64,000 nucleotides of DNA. It comes from Pseudomonadota bacterium. Its GTDB lineage: Bacteria; Pseudomonadota; Gammaproteobacteria; Steroidobacterales; Steroidobacteraceae. The notes below the pieces were generated by a model. It was given only the letters and a program-made list of their open reading frames with translations, made no database searches and was not told where the DNA came from. Below are positions 52,612 through 62,383 of the stretch, piece by piece; the first letter of the stretch is position 1, and every line of letters begins with the position of its first letter. The translations under genes and the position numbers were made by a program. The stretch lies in contig JAFEDS010000033.1 in the NCBI GenBank assembly GCA_018241505.1, positions 26,735 to 90,734 on the forward strand. Direction: 5' to 3'.

Positions 52612-53760
52612 ATGCGCCGTACTACTGAGCGCCACACGACTGCTTCCGACCGGATTGCGCAACTCAGTGCGGAGGTGCAGTCGCTTCAGGGGCGCCTGGC
52701 CGAGCTGACCGACGAGGTCAGTCGCAACGATGCGATTCTAAAGAAGACGCAGGAGCGTGAGCTCGAGCTGCTGCGCGCCGGCTCGCTCGCCCAATTGTTG
52801 GAAAAGCTGATCCATGGTCTGCGGGCGTCCTTTCAGCTCGACTCCGTGAGCCTGCTGCTCCATGACCCCAATCACGAGATTCGCCATCTGTTGACCGGTG
52901 ACGGTTTTCCGTTGGAGGAGCTGCCCGAGGTTCAGTTTGTCGATGTACTGGCGGCAATCGCGCCCCGGCTCGGCAATCTCGAGCGTCCCTGGTTGGGCCC
53001 GTTCCGCATGGCTGACCACGAGCTGATTGTCCCCAAAACGAGCCAGAGCGGCAGTCTTGCGTTGATACCCCTGCGTCGCAGCGGACAGCTCGATGGCGTG
53101 CTGGTGTTTTCCAGCTCGGACCGCTTTCGCTTCAACCGCGAGCTCGCGACGGATTTTCTCGCCCATCTCGGCGGTGTTGCTGCGATATGTCTGGAAAACG
53201 CGGTCAACCGAGCTCGCGTAGTCCGAAGCGGCCTTACCGACTTCCTCACAGGGTTTCACAACCGCCGGTATCTGCATGCACGTCTGTGCGAAGAGTTGGC
53301 GCGTGCGAAGCGCGACCACTTGCCGATTGCGTGCTTGATGATCGACGTCGATCACTTCAAACGCATCAACGACGAGTACGGACACCTGGCAGGTGACGCC
53401 GTGCTGCGCGAGGTGGCTCAGCGCATTGATGATGAAATGCGTCTCAGCGATACAGGCGCACGCTTTGGCGGCGACGAGTTCGCAATCGTATTGCCTCACG
53501 GGTCTTTGACCGACGGTGAGCGAGTGGCATCGCGTGTGTTGGAGGCAGTTCGTGGCTCGCCTGTGGTCGTCGCCAACCAACGCACCGAGCAGATAACACT
53601 CTCCATTGGGGTCGCCGCTGCGCGCCCCGACGGCAAAACCCAAAGCGACTATAGTGAGTTGGCTGAGAAGCTCATTGCCGAAGCCGATGCCGCCCTATAT
53701 CGCGCCAAAAGCGCCGGTCGCAACAGGGTCGAAGTCTCAACAGACGAAGTAGTCACCTAA
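52612..53760 (+). CDS. Diguanylate cyclase with DUF484/GAF-like sensor
   Basis: A 382-aa soluble protein. Residues 10-50 are a coiled coil (IAQLSAEVQSLQGRLAELTDEV), about 50-210 a DUF484/GAF-like domain, and about 215-378 a GGDEF domain with FGGDEF intact. RLSD five residues before GGDEF is an inhibitory RxxD site, so product control by c-di-GMP is likely. It should make c-di-GMP, fitting a pilus-bearing, surface-living cell. The ligand of the sensor part is unknown. Confidence 0.88.
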   Translation: MRRTTERHTTASDRIAQLSAEVQSLQGRLAELTDEVSRNDAILKKTQERELELLRAGSLAQLLEKLIHGLRASFQLDSVSLLLHDPNHEIRHLLTGDGFPLEELPEVQFVDVLAAIAPRLGNLERPWLGPFRMADHELIVPKTSQSGSLALIPLRRSGQLDGVLVFSSSDRFRFNRELATDFLAHLGGVAAICLENAVNRARVVRSGLTDFLTGFHNRRYLHARLCEELARAKRDHLPIACLMIDVDHFKRINDEYGHLAGDAVLREVAQRIDDEMRLSDTGARFGGDEFAIVLPHGSLTDGERVASRVLEAVRGSPVVVANQRTEQITLSIGVAAARPDGKTQSDYSELAEKLIAEADAALYRAKSAGRNRVEVSTDEVVT

Positions 53761-54761
53761 ATAACCCGTCCTCCGCGCCCCCTCAACAGCGCAATAAATA
53801 CCGGCGCCCCCACCAACGCCATGATCGCCCCCACCGGCAACTGCCGGGGACTGGCCACGGTCCGCGCCAACAAATCCGCCGCGGCGAGAATCGTTCCTCC
53901 CAACACCACGGAAGCCGGCGCCACCAACCGATGATCGCTGGTCCGAAACGCCAATCGAACCAGGTGCGGCGTAATCAATCCCACGAACCCAACAGTCCCT
54001 GCGTTAATGACCGCGATCGCAGTCAACACTGCGCACGCCACAAACAAAATAGTCCGCCACAGCTCAATCTGCAGCCCAACAATCCGCGCCCGAAGCTCAC
54101 CGGCCGCCAGCACATTGAGCGGTCGGGCAACCAGCAACGCGAGCCCTGACGCAAAAACAGCAGCCAGCAAACTGCTCCAGGGACTCAACGCCCACCCAAG
54201 GTCGCCGGCCAGCCAGAACACCATCCCGCGCAGCCGTCCCGTATCCGCGAGAGCAAGCAACACACTGACGAGCGCTCCACACGCGCTCGCAATCACAACC
54301 CCTGTGAGCAACAACCGTGACGTCCCGCCCCCACGCGCAAGCAGGTAGACGATAGTCACCGCCCCCAACGCGCCGAGCACAGCGGCAGACTGCACACCGG
54401 CCGCGGCCGCGCCAGCGATCATGGCAAGCAATGCCCCAACCGCAGCACCACCGGACACACCCATGACAAAAGGGTCCGCCAGAGGATTGCGAAACAAGGC
54501 TTGCAGCAGCACACCGGACAGCGCCAGCAGCCCACCCACCCCAAAAGCCGCAAGCAGCCGAGGCAGCCGCACCTCCATCATCACATTGCGGGCAGCCTCA
54601 TCCCCCGCACCGAGCAGTGCGGAAATCGCCTGCTTGGGGCCAATACCCGAACCGCCACTGACCAGGGAAGCCAGAGATATGGCGAGAGCCAAAAAAAGCA
54701 GCAGCATGAGTCCCCTCATGCGGCTGCTGTCGAATGCTACGTGTTTCACAAACCGTATCAT
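53757..54761 (-). CDS. FecCD-family ABC permease, BtuC-like
   Basis: A 334-aa permease with about ten membrane helices and family motifs RLPRLLAAFGVGGLLALSGVLLQALFRNPLADPFVMGVSGGA and FVGLITPHLVRL. It imports cobalamin, heme or ferric siderophores with a FecE/BtuD-type ATPase, here probably the gene at 49115-49882. No binding protein is in the window. ATG 54761 was chosen; the frame is open much further but overlaps divergent rppH. Confidence 0.87.
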   Translation of the reverse strand: MIRFVKHVAFDSSRMRGLMLLLFLALAISLASLVSGGSGIGPKQAISALLGAGDEAARNVMMEVRLPRLLAAFGVGGLLALSGVLLQALFRNPLADPFVMGVSGGAAVGALLAMIAGAAAAGVQSAAVLGALGAVTIVYLLARGGGTSRLLLTGVVIASACGALVSVLLALADTGRLRGMVFWLAGDLGWALSPWSSLLAAVFASGLALLVARPLNVLAAGELRARIVGLQIELWRTILFVACAVLTAIAVINAGTVGFVGLITPHLVRLAFRTSDHRLVAPASVVLGGTILAAADLLARTVASPRQLPVGAIMALVGAPVFIALLRGRGGRVI

Positions 54762-54801
54762 CCCGCATACGCATCGCCTTGTGGCAGACTGAACGCGACT
54801 C

Positions 54802-55371
54802 ATGAGTGACGTCATCGACTCGGACGGCTTTCGCGCTAACGTCGGCATCGTTTTGATGCGTGGCGCTGGCGACGTTTTTCTCGGAAGGCAGGTCGGAGGT
54901 CGCGGTTGGCAGTTTCCCCAGGGTGGGTTGCTCACGGGGGAGCGGGTGCAACAGGCGGCATACAGGGAGCTGTACGAAGAGATCGGGCTGGCGAGGTCGG
55001 ACGTCGAGCTGGTGGGGCAGACTTCTCGCTGGCTGCGGTATCGGCTGCCGCCGAAATACGTGCGGCGAAACAAATTCCCGATGTGCATCGGGCAAAAGCA
55101 GAGATGGTTCCTGTTACGACTGAAGCGGGAAGAGGCACAGTTCGACTTCGGGCGCACCTCTGAGCCCGAGTTCGATCAGCACCGCTGGGTCAATTACTGG
55201 GAGCCGGTCCGTGAAGTCATCTATTTCAAGCGCGCGGTGTACGTGAAGGCACTGACGGAACTGGCGACGTTCGCTTTCCCGGACGGTCCGCCGCCGCATC
55301 CGGAGTGGTGGGCGGAAACAACGAAGGGTGCGCAGAATCCGGCGCGGCCCGCGACCGCACCTGTCGGCTGA
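54802..55371 (+). CDS. rppH: RNA pyrophosphohydrolase RppH
   Basis: A 189-aa Nudix enzyme: DGFRANVGIVLMRG, WQFPQGG, the Nudix box G-x5-E-x7-RELYEEIGL, and the RppH-specific RYRLPPKYVRR, GQKQRWFLLRL and EFDQHRWVNYWEPV. It removes pyrophosphate from mRNA 5' ends and so starts decay. The C-terminal 25 residues are a Pro/Ala-rich extra tail. Confidence 0.93.
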   Translation: MSDVIDSDGFRANVGIVLMRGAGDVFLGRQVGGRGWQFPQGGLLTGERVQQAAYRELYEEIGLARSDVELVGQTSRWLRYRLPPKYVRRNKFPMCIGQKQRWFLLRLKREEAQFDFGRTSEPEFDQHRWVNYWEPVREVIYFKRAVYVKALTELATFAFPDGPPPHPEWWAETTKGAQNPARPATAPVG

Positions 55372-55386
55372 CCCTTCCGCGAGTCC

Positions 55387-56121
55387 ATGCGCAGCTCCGA
55401 CGGCAGGCCCAATCTCGTCATTCGCGCGCATTCCCCTACGCGCCGCCTTCTGTTCTTCGGCACGATCCTCGTTATTGCCGCGCTAGCGCTCTACATCGTC
55501 TACGAGTACGGGCGATTCAACGCGGGGTACGATCGGCTGGCTGCTGCACAGCAGCGAACTGAGCTCGAAGTCGAAATTGAGCGGCTCTCCAAGTCCAATC
55601 GCGAATTGCGGACCCACCTTGCCGAGCTCGACACAATCCGTATCGGCCGGGCCCGCGAGCAGGCAGAGGTCACCCGGACCATCAGCGACCTGCAGGCACA
55701 GGTCGCCAAGCAGACCCAGGAGCTCGCGTTCTACCGTGGGATCGTCGCGCAGGGCGCGACGGCGGTGGGCGTGAAGGTCCAGCAGGTACACATTACCGCC
55801 GGCACGAAAGCTCGCCACTTCATCATGCACGTCGCACTCGTGCGCACAGTGCGTCCGGACAGCGTAGCCATAGGAAGCGTTGCCTTGAGCGTTGATGGCA
55901 CGACGGCGGATGGCACGCCACAAACATTGGATCTACCGGCACTCACAGCCGCGAAGCAGAAGGAGCTACCCTTCAACTTCAGGTATTTCGAGAACCTCGA
56001 CCAGGACGTCGCCCTGCCCGCAGGGTTCAAGCCGGAGAAGATGGCCGTCGAAGTGCGCTCCAATAAGAAGGATGTCGCACCCGCGAGTCAATCATTCCCC
56101 TGGGCGGTCGAGGCGTCCTAG
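55387..56121 (+). CDS. DUF6776-like single-pass membrane protein
   Basis: A 244-aa protein: cytosolic lead, membrane helix near residues 20-42 (LLFFGTILVIAALALYIVYEY), a coiled coil to about residue 120, then a beta-rich periplasmic domain (VHITAGTKARHFIMHVALVRTVRPD, FRYFENLDQDVALPAGF). It precedes a bactofilin gene by 20 bp, a pairing seen in related bacteria, so a role with the bactofilin in envelope organisation is inferred. Confidence 0.7.
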   Translation: MRSSDGRPNLVIRAHSPTRRLLFFGTILVIAALALYIVYEYGRFNAGYDRLAAAQQRTELEVEIERLSKSNRELRTHLAELDTIRIGRAREQAEVTRTISDLQAQVAKQTQELAFYRGIVAQGATAVGVKVQQVHITAGTKARHFIMHVALVRTVRPDSVAIGSVALSVDGTTADGTPQTLDLPALTAAKQKELPFNFRYFENLDQDVALPAGFKPEKMAVEVRSNKKDVAPASQSFPWAVEAS

Positions 56122-56141
56122 ACTGGATCACCCGAGAAACC

Positions 56142-56528
56142 ATGTTTAGCCGCGACAACAAACAAGCTCGAATCGACACTCTCCTTGGCAAGGCCTCGCG
56201 GGTCCATGGCGACATGGAGTTCGCCGGCGGCCTGCATCTCGACGGCACCATTGCCGGCAACCTCCGCGCCGATCCCGTCGAAGGATCGAGCCTCTCCGTC
56301 AGCGAGACCGGTTTCATAGACGGGAATGTCGAGGTGGGGAACCTTATGTTAAATGGTGCAGTGCGGGGGGACATTGTCGCCCGTGGGCGGCTCGTCCTCG
56401 GTGCCACGGCCCAGGTCCAGGGAAACGTCTACTACGGGGTCATTGAAATGACACTGGGCGCGCAGATTATGGGTAAGTTGACCCGAATTACCGAGGCTGC
56501 CCCGGAAGGTGCGGCCGACCCCACGTGA
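56142..56528 (+). CDS. Bactofilin (polymer-forming cytoskeletal protein)
   Basis: A 128-aa protein with the bactofilin beta-helix: LGKASRVHGDMEFAGGLHLDGTIAGNL, GFIDGNVEVGNLMLNGAVRGDIVARGRLVLGATAQVQGNVYYGVIEM. Short polar ends flank it. Bactofilins form nucleotide-free filaments that place wall enzymes or pili. It is followed 32 bp later by erpA. Confidence 0.9.
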   Translation: MFSRDNKQARIDTLLGKASRVHGDMEFAGGLHLDGTIAGNLRADPVEGSSLSVSETGFIDGNVEVGNLMLNGAVRGDIVARGRLVLGATAQVQGNVYYGVIEMTLGAQIMGKLTRITEAAPEGAADPT

Positions 56529-56560
56529 TAGACTGAAGAGCAGTCGATCAGAGGCAAGTG

Positions 56561-56917
56561 ATGAGCACTACCGAAGCCGCCATTGAAATACCCGCGCTCC
56601 AGTTCACGGACGCGGCCGCACGCAAGGTGGGCGATCTCATTCGCGGGGAAGGCAATCCGAACCTCATGTTGCGCGTGTTCGTGCAGGGTGGGGGGTGCTC
56701 CGGCCTGCAGTACGGATTCGAGTTCGACGAGACCGTCCAGGACGGTGACACCTGCGTCGAAAACCTCGGTGTGAAGTTGCTCGTCGACCCCATGAGCTTT
56801 CAGTACCTCTCGGGTGCCGAGATCGACTACCGCGAGGGTCTCGAAGGTGCGCAGTTCGTGATTCGCAATCCGAATGCGACGACGACCTGCGGCTGCGGAT
56901 CTTCCTTCACAGCCTGA
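56561..56917 (+). CDS. erpA: Iron-sulphur cluster insertion protein ErpA
   Basis: A 118-aa A-type carrier. The three cluster Cys are visible: [12 protein letters not shown] and the C-terminal TCGCGSSF. It delivers [4Fe-4S] clusters to target proteins including those of isoprenoid synthesis. GAGG before ATG 56561 sets the start. Confidence 0.93.
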   Translation: MSTTEAAIEIPALQFTDAAARKVGDLIRGEGNPNLMLRVFVQGGGCSGLQYGFEFDETVQDGDTCVENLGVKLLVDPMSFQYLSGAEIDYREGLEGAQFVIRNPNATTTCGCGSSFTA

Positions 56918-56920
56918 CGT

Positions 56921-58429
56921 TTGCCAGCCCCGCTTCCTGATGTCCTGGCGGCTGTCGACCTTGGGTCGAACAGCTTCCACATGGTCGTTGCGCGCTATTC
57001 GCACGGCCAGCTCGTCATCGTTGATCGATTGCGCGAGATGGTTCGCCTCGGCGCCGGTGTTGAGGAAAACGGGCGCATCGACAAAGAGGTCGCGGCACGT
57101 GCCCTCGGTTGCCTTCAGCGCTTCGGTCAACGGTTACGGGATATGCATGCGGAGAGTGTGCGTGTTGTGGGCACCAACGCGTTTCGCGTAGCGCACCGCA
57201 AGCAGGCATTCCTAGAGCGCGCGCGCGAGGCCTTGGGGCATCCGATTGAAATCATTTCCGGCATGGAAGAGGCGCGCCTCATCTACGCAGGCGTCGCTCA
57301 CACGATGCCGAGCGAGCCCGGTCGGAGACTCGTCGCTGATATTGGTGGTGGCAGCACCGAGCTGATCATCGGTGATGGCCTCACGCCGCTGCAGCTCGAG
57401 AGTTTACAGATGGGTTGTGTGTCGCTCAGTGAGCGCTTCTTCCGCGACGGCAAAATCTCGGAGAAACGTATTGAGCGCGCGAAGATGGCAGCGCGCCTGG
57501 AGCTCGAGCCCGTGCAGGCTGCGTTTCGACGACGTGGTTGGGAGCACTGTGCGGGAAGCTCCGGAACCGTGCGCGCTATCGGTGAAGCAATCAAAGAGCT
57601 GGAGCCGCAGAACCTTACGATCACCGCGCCGGGCATTCAGCGCGCACTCAAATACATTGCCGACGCCGGCCACGTACGCGAGCTGCGACTCACAGCAATT
57701 ACCGACGATCGGCGGCCGGTGTTTCCGGGCGGCACGGTCATTCTCTCGCAGATCTTCGAAGTGCTGGGCGTGCAGGAAATGCGCATCGCCGACGGCGCCA
57801 TGCGCGAAGGTCTTCTGTACGACATGCTGGGGCGCGCGAAAAACGAAGACGCGCGCGACCGCACGGTGCGCGCCATGCAGAAGCGCTACCACGTCGACGA
57901 GGCGCAAGCCGAACGGGTCTGCGCAACGGTGTTGGATTTCCTTTCCCAGGTGCGTGAAACGTGGAAGCTGGAAGCGCCGCTGGCTGACTTCGCTCTACGT
58001 TGGGCCGCGCAACTTCACGAGATCGGCCTCGACGTCGCGCACAGCGGCTATCACCGCCACGGCGCGTACTTGCTCGAAAACGCAGATATGCCGGGTTTCC
58101 CTCGAGAAGAGCAACGACTGCTGGCCCGCCTGGTCGGCGGCCATCGGCGCAAGCTCGATCTCGAAGGCGTCGAAGAGTTGCTGCCGCCCTGGGATACGCG
58201 CGTGCTGTATCCGATCGTGTTGCTGCGACTGGCCGTACTGCTGCATCGGGGGCACAACAGCGCCGCCTTGCCGCCGATTGAGCTCAACGCCACACCGAAG
58301 TCGCTGGAAGTGCAGTTTCCCGGCCGGTGGCTGAAGGATCATCCGCTCACGTCAGCCGATCTGCAGCAGGAGTTTGAATACCTGCGGGATGTTGGATTCC
58401 GCTTGCGGGTGTTCAGCCGCGGGCGCTAA
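56921..58429 (+). CDS. ppx: Exopolyphosphatase (Ppx/GppA family)
   Basis: A 502-aa protein: AVDLGSNSFHMVVARY (phosphate 1), RVVGTNAFRVA, DIGGGSTELIIG (phosphate 2), SSGTVRAIGE, and a C-terminal HD-like helical part (LHEIGLDVAHSGYHRHGAYLLEN). It removes phosphate from polyphosphate or pppGpp. The start is a rare TTG three bases after the erpA stop; no ATG is near. It faces ppk1 with one small gene between. Confidence 0.9.
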   Translation: MPAPLPDVLAAVDLGSNSFHMVVARYSHGQLVIVDRLREMVRLGAGVEENGRIDKEVAARALGCLQRFGQRLRDMHAESVRVVGTNAFRVAHRKQAFLERAREALGHPIEIISGMEEARLIYAGVAHTMPSEPGRRLVADIGGGSTELIIGDGLTPLQLESLQMGCVSLSERFFRDGKISEKRIERAKMAARLELEPVQAAFRRRGWEHCAGSSGTVRAIGEAIKELEPQNLTITAPGIQRALKYIADAGHVRELRLTAITDDRRPVFPGGTVILSQIFEVLGVQEMRIADGAMREGLLYDMLGRAKNEDARDRTVRAMQKRYHVDEAQAERVCATVLDFLSQVRETWKLEAPLADFALRWAAQLHEIGLDVAHSGYHRHGAYLLENADMPGFPREEQRLLARLVGGHRRKLDLEGVEELLPPWDTRVLYPIVLLRLAVLLHRGHNSAALPPIELNATPKSLEVQFPGRWLKDHPLTSADLQQEFEYLRDVGFRLRVFSRGR

Positions 58430-58897
58430 CTAACGACTCTTTTCTGGCAAGTCGTATCCAAGTGTTGTACGGGTGTGATAGACCCCACCGACCGCCGCAA
58501 CGAGACTCGCGATCTGCTCCGACGCCTTTGCCGTTCCTACGAACGTGAAGTCCAGGAGCCGTAACTGTTTGGTAGCGATCGAACGGAAGGCATCGCTGAT
58601 TACCTGTAGGGTCTTTGCTTCCGATTTCCCCGCTACGATCACTCGAACCGGAGTACTGTCTGCGGCCGCGAGTCCCTCGGCCAGTTTACGCGAAAGGGCT
58701 GAATACCCGGCACTCTTTGAGAGTGTGATGAAGGTCCGATCCGCCACCCACCCCGATGACGGCACAAAGAATACGAGCTCGCCGGTGTTTGGCGCCGGCG
58801 CTGGGGGAGCGGAATCCTGCGCAAATGCCACTGTGCTCCACGTATTGCCCCATAGAAAAGTCAGGAGCGCGATCACAAACAAACGTGAACAGTTCAT
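58430..58897 (-). CDS. Exported protein of unknown function
   Basis: A 155-aa protein with a signal peptide (LFVIALLTFLWGNTWSTVAFA), a short Pro/Ala stretch and a domain of alpha/beta look (LVFFVPSSGWVADRTFITLSKSAGY..., VRVIVAGKSEAKTLQVISDAFRS, QLRLLDFTFVG). No family is recognised. It begins 74 bp from the ppk1 stop and ends against ppx. Confidence 0.6.
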   Translation of the reverse strand: MNCSRLFVIALLTFLWGNTWSTVAFAQDSAPPAPAPNTGELVFFVPSSGWVADRTFITLSKSAGYSALSRKLAEGLAAADSTPVRVIVAGKSEAKTLQVISDAFRSIATKQLRLLDFTFVGTAKASEQIASLVAAVGGVYHTRTTLGYDLPEKSR

Positions 58898-58971
58898 TGC
58901 AGAAGTACCTCAACGGGTCCGATGCGTGATTTCTTGTTGTGACCCGACGTTACACAGGGCCCCGCCCGGCG

Positions 58972-61059
58972 CTACGCCGTGAACAGCGGCGTCATTCCCG
59001 GCGCGTAATACGCCAGCATCTCACTCTGCGCAATCACCGCCTTCTCGTCCGCCTTGCGCTCCACTCTCTTATAACTCCCATCCGCCTGCAGCTCCCACGC
59101 CTGCACATTGTCCTGCAGACACAAAGTCAGGTCCCGCAAAATCCGCTGCCGGTGGGTATCCCGTTGAATGGGGAAAGCCACCTCCACCCGGCGGAAGAAG
59201 TTGCGCTCCATCCAGTCCGCGCTGGCGCACCACATCTCCGGCTCTCCGCCATTCTCAAAATAAAACACGCGCGAGTGCTCGAGGAATCGCCCGACAATCG
59301 ACCGCACCGTGATGTTCTCCGACACCCCCGGCACCCCCGGCCGCAGTGCGCACACGCCGCGGATGATCAAATCAACCTTCACCCCAGCGCAAGAAGCCCG
59401 ATACAGCGCCTCAATCGCCTGCGGTTCCACGAGCGCATTCATTTTCGCAATCACCCGCGCCGGCCGCCCCGCGCGCGCGTGCTCTGCTTCACGAGCCAAC
59501 TTGGCGATAATCGCGTCATGCATGCCAAACGGCGACTGAATCAGCTTGTTCAGTTTCGGCGTCTGGGTGAGCGAGGTGAGCTGCAGAAACAACTCATGCA
59601 CATCCTGGCCGATCTCATCATTGCAAGTTAACAGGCCATAGTCCGTATAAGCGCGCGCCGTCTTGGGGTGATAGTTACCCGTGCCCAGATGGCAATACCG
59701 TCTGATCCCGCCCGGTTCGCGTCGAACGACGAGCGTTACTTTGGCGTGGGTCTTATAACCCACAACGCCGTACATCACGTGCGCCCCGGCTTCCTGAAGC
59801 CGGCTGGACAGCTCGATGTTGGCCTCCTCATCGAACCGTGCTCGCAGCTCAACAATGACAGTGACGTCCTTGCCGGCGTTGGCCGCGGCAACCAGCGCTT
59901 CGACAATGGGAGACTCGTTGCCCGCCCGGTACAGCGTCTGCTTGATGGCCAACACCTGAGGGTCGGCGGCCGCCAACCGCACAAAATCCATCACAGGCGC
60001 GAAGCTCTGGTAAGGATGGTGCAACAACACATCGTTCTGCCGGATAACGGAGAACATGTCGCTGTTGGCAATCAGCCGTTTGGGCATGCCCGGCGTAAAT
60101 ATCGGGTACTTGAGATCCGGCCGCTGCACCAGGTCATAAATCGCGGACAACCGATTGAGGTTGACCGGCCCCGGCATCCGGTACATGTCGACATCAGTCA
60201 GCGCGAACTGATGCAACAGAAACTGCACAATGTCCTCAGGGCAATCGCTCGAGGTTTCGAGGCGTACGGCGGCCCCGTAGCGCCGATGCGCCAATTCGCC
60301 TTCCAGCGCGCGGCGCAGGTCGTCGATTTCCTCCTCGTCCACAAACAGATCGCTGTTGCGGGTCACCCGGAACTGATAGCAGCCGAGCACCTCGATGCCT
60401 GCAAACAGTTTCTGTACAAATGTGTGCACAATGACTGACAGCAACATCAAAGTCCGCTCGGTGCCCTCATGGGGCACGGGCACAACGCGCGGCAGCGAGC
60501 GCGGCGCCTGCACGATGGCATGTTCGCTGTCGCGGCCGAATGCATCGATGCCGCGCAGGCGGACGATGAAATTGAGGCTCTTGTTCTGAATGCGCGGGAA
60601 CGGACGCGCCGGATCCAGCCCCAGCGGACTCAACACCGGCTCAATCTCATTCTCAAAATACCGTTCCAGCCACTTCTCGGCGGCGGCGCTCCATTCCGAG
60701 CGGCCCTGCAAGGAAATCCCCTGTTTCTCCAGTGCCGGCATGAGAATGTCGTGCAGACAACGATATTGTTCGCTGCACAGGCGCATGGCCCGCTGATGAA
60801 TGGCCGCAAGCTGCTCCTGCAAGGACAGCGTGTCCGTGGCGAACTGGCCCGAGCCCAGCTCCAGAAGCTGTTTCAGGCCCGCGACCCGGATCTCAAAGAA
60901 CTCATCCAGGTTGCTCGAGGAAATACACAGGAAGCGCAGCCGCTCGAGCAGCGGCACAGTCGCATCGAACGCCTGCGCCAGCACTCGTTGATTGAATTCT
61001 AGAAACGACAGCTCGCGATTGATGTAGTTCTGGGAAGCCTTGAGATCGGGTGAGTCCAT
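58972..61059 (-). CDS. ppk1: Polyphosphate kinase 1
   Basis: A 695-aa enzyme of usual Ppk1 size. The N-terminus ELSFLEFNQRVLAQA, LRFLCISSSNLDEFFEIR, the phosphohistidine in YKTHAK (His438) and GTGNYHPKTA (His464) and the later HSRVFYFENGG are diagnostic. It builds polyphosphate from ATP reversibly. Facing ppx, it makes a polyphosphate balance pair. Its ATG touches the stop of the M23 gene. Confidence 0.95.
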   Translation of the reverse strand: MDSPDLKASQNYINRELSFLEFNQRVLAQAFDATVPLLERLRFLCISSSNLDEFFEIRVAGLKQLLELGSGQFATDTLSLQEQLAAIHQRAMRLCSEQYRCLHDILMPALEKQGISLQGRSEWSAAAEKWLERYFENEIEPVLSPLGLDPARPFPRIQNKSLNFIVRLRGIDAFGRDSEHAIVQAPRSLPRVVPVPHEGTERTLMLLSVIVHTFVQKLFAGIEVLGCYQFRVTRNSDLFVDEEEIDDLRRALEGELAHRRYGAAVRLETSSDCPEDIVQFLLHQFALTDVDMYRMPGPVNLNRLSAIYDLVQRPDLKYPIFTPGMPKRLIANSDMFSVIRQNDVLLHHPYQSFAPVMDFVRLAAADPQVLAIKQTLYRAGNESPIVEALVAAANAGKDVTVIVELRARFDEEANIELSSRLQEAGAHVMYGVVGYKTHAKVTLVVRREPGGIRRYCHLGTGNYHPKTARAYTDYGLLTCNDEIGQDVHELFLQLTSLTQTPKLNKLIQSPFGMHDAIIAKLAREAEHARAGRPARVIAKMNALVEPQAIEALYRASCAGVKVDLIIRGVCALRPGVPGVSENITVRSIVGRFLEHSRVFYFENGGEPEMWCASADWMERNFFRRVEVAFPIQRDTHRQRILRDLTLCLQDNVQAWELQADGSYKRVERKADEKAVIAQSEMLAYYAPGMTPLFTA

Positions 61060-62327
61060 TAACGCGATACCAGTGTCGGGCCGATGGGCGCCTCGAGCGT
61101 CGCCAGCAGGGGCGCGGATTTAGTAAGGAAATCCTCACGAAATCCGGGCTCGATAGGGGAGGCGTCGGGCAATGGTACCGTCTGAGGATTCTTAAAGACA
61201 CCGCCGACACGATATTCATAGTGAAGGTGCGGACCCGTCGCCAGCCCCGTCATGCCGACATAGGCAATGACCTCTCCCTGGGTGACGTGAGCTCCGCTCC
61301 GAATCCCTTTCGCAAATCGCGATAGATGTCCATAAACGGTGGTAATGCTGCGCGAGTGATCCAGCTCCACGACGTTTCCATAGCCACCCTTGGGTCCCGC
61401 GTAGGCAACGCGTCCATCGCCCGCTGCCCGTACCGGAGTTCCCATCGGCGCGGCATAGTCCGTGCCCTTGTGCGCCCGGATGAGATTCAAAATGGGGTGA
61501 TAACGGCTGCTGTTGAATTTGGAGCTGACACGGCTGAATTCAACCGGCGCCCGCAGAAACGCCTTGTGCAGGCTGCGGCCGTCGGGTGTGAAGTAACGGG
61601 CCGCGCCCTGCGGATCGACATAACGGACGGCGCGGTAAGTGCGGCCCTGGTTGACAAAGGAGGCTGCCAGCACGGGGCCGTCTTTGACATACACCCCGTT
61701 CTGATACAACTCGCGATACGTGACCACAAACGAGTCTTTGGGCTGGATATCCAGCACAAAATCAATGTCCCACTGGAAGATGTCGGCCATGTTGACGGCC
61801 GTTTGATCGTGCGCGCCGGCACCGGTGACGGCTTCAAACAATGACGAGTTGATGACTCCGCGAATGGTCCGCGTACGGCCCTCGAGTGGGTTTTGCAACA
61901 CCTCCGCGTGCAACCCGGCGTCGCCCCGCTCAACTTTCAACGTCTCATCTTCATTCAGACGCCGCTCGAAGCCGTCCAGCTCGTCGTCGCGGTAGACGAA
62001 GTGCAGAGACTCACCCAGTCGCAGGTTGTCCAGGTGAGTTTTGATGCCCGGTTGCGCGCGCAGGTTGGCGAGGTCCGTGAGATTCAGGTTCAGTTTGCGG
62101 AAAATCCGGTCGAGCGTGTCATTGCGGGCGACGACGATGTCGGTCGTCACGGCGTCCGGTTTCGGCGGCGGGCCCGGAGGTGCGTCGGAGTTCGGTGCCG
62201 CGGGCGCCGCTGCGGGCGGGGGCGTTTTTGCGGCGGGCGGTGGTTCTGGATGACAGGCGGCCAGCGTTGCGGATAAGAACCCTAGAGTGGCCAATTTGGC
62301 TAGGGCGCGCTTCAATCTGCAGATCAT
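61059..62327 (-). CDS. M23-family peptidase, lipoprotein-like, MepM type
   Basis: A 422-aa protein. A lipobox-like LSATLAAC ends the signal at about residue 25, followed by Pro/Ala-rich linker. A LysM/OapA-like part ([19 protein letters not shown]) comes next, a middle Csd3-like domain, then an M23 domain with zinc motifs HKGTDYAAP and TGPHLHYE. It cuts peptidoglycan cross-bridges in the periplasm. Divergent from tyrS, as in several gammaproteobacteria. Confidence 0.9.
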   Translation of the reverse strand: MICRLKRALAKLATLGFLSATLAACHPEPPPAAKTPPPAAAPAAPNSDAPPGPPPKPDAVTTDIVVARNDTLDRIFRKLNLNLTDLANLRAQPGIKTHLDNLRLGESLHFVYRDDELDGFERRLNEDETLKVERGDAGLHAEVLQNPLEGRTRTIRGVINSSLFEAVTGAGAHDQTAVNMADIFQWDIDFVLDIQPKDSFVVTYRELYQNGVYVKDGPVLAASFVNQGRTYRAVRYVDPQGAARYFTPDGRSLHKAFLRAPVEFSRVSSKFNSSRYHPILNLIRAHKGTDYAAPMGTPVRAAGDGRVAYAGPKGGYGNVVELDHSRSITTVYGHLSRFAKGIRSGAHVTQGEVIAYVGMTGLATGPHLHYEYRVGGVFKNPQTVPLPDASPIEPGFREDFLTKSAPLLATLEAPIGPTLVSR

Positions 62328-62383
62328 CGACTACACTTACCACGGTCGCCGCGTATTTTCATCAAGAGGTCTTGCACAGCGCC

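Noticed and set aside
49060-54800. Cobalamin riboswitch ahead of the BtuD- or BtuC-like genes
   Set aside because: The upstream regions are coding or too short, and no conserved B12-box-like sequence is visible.
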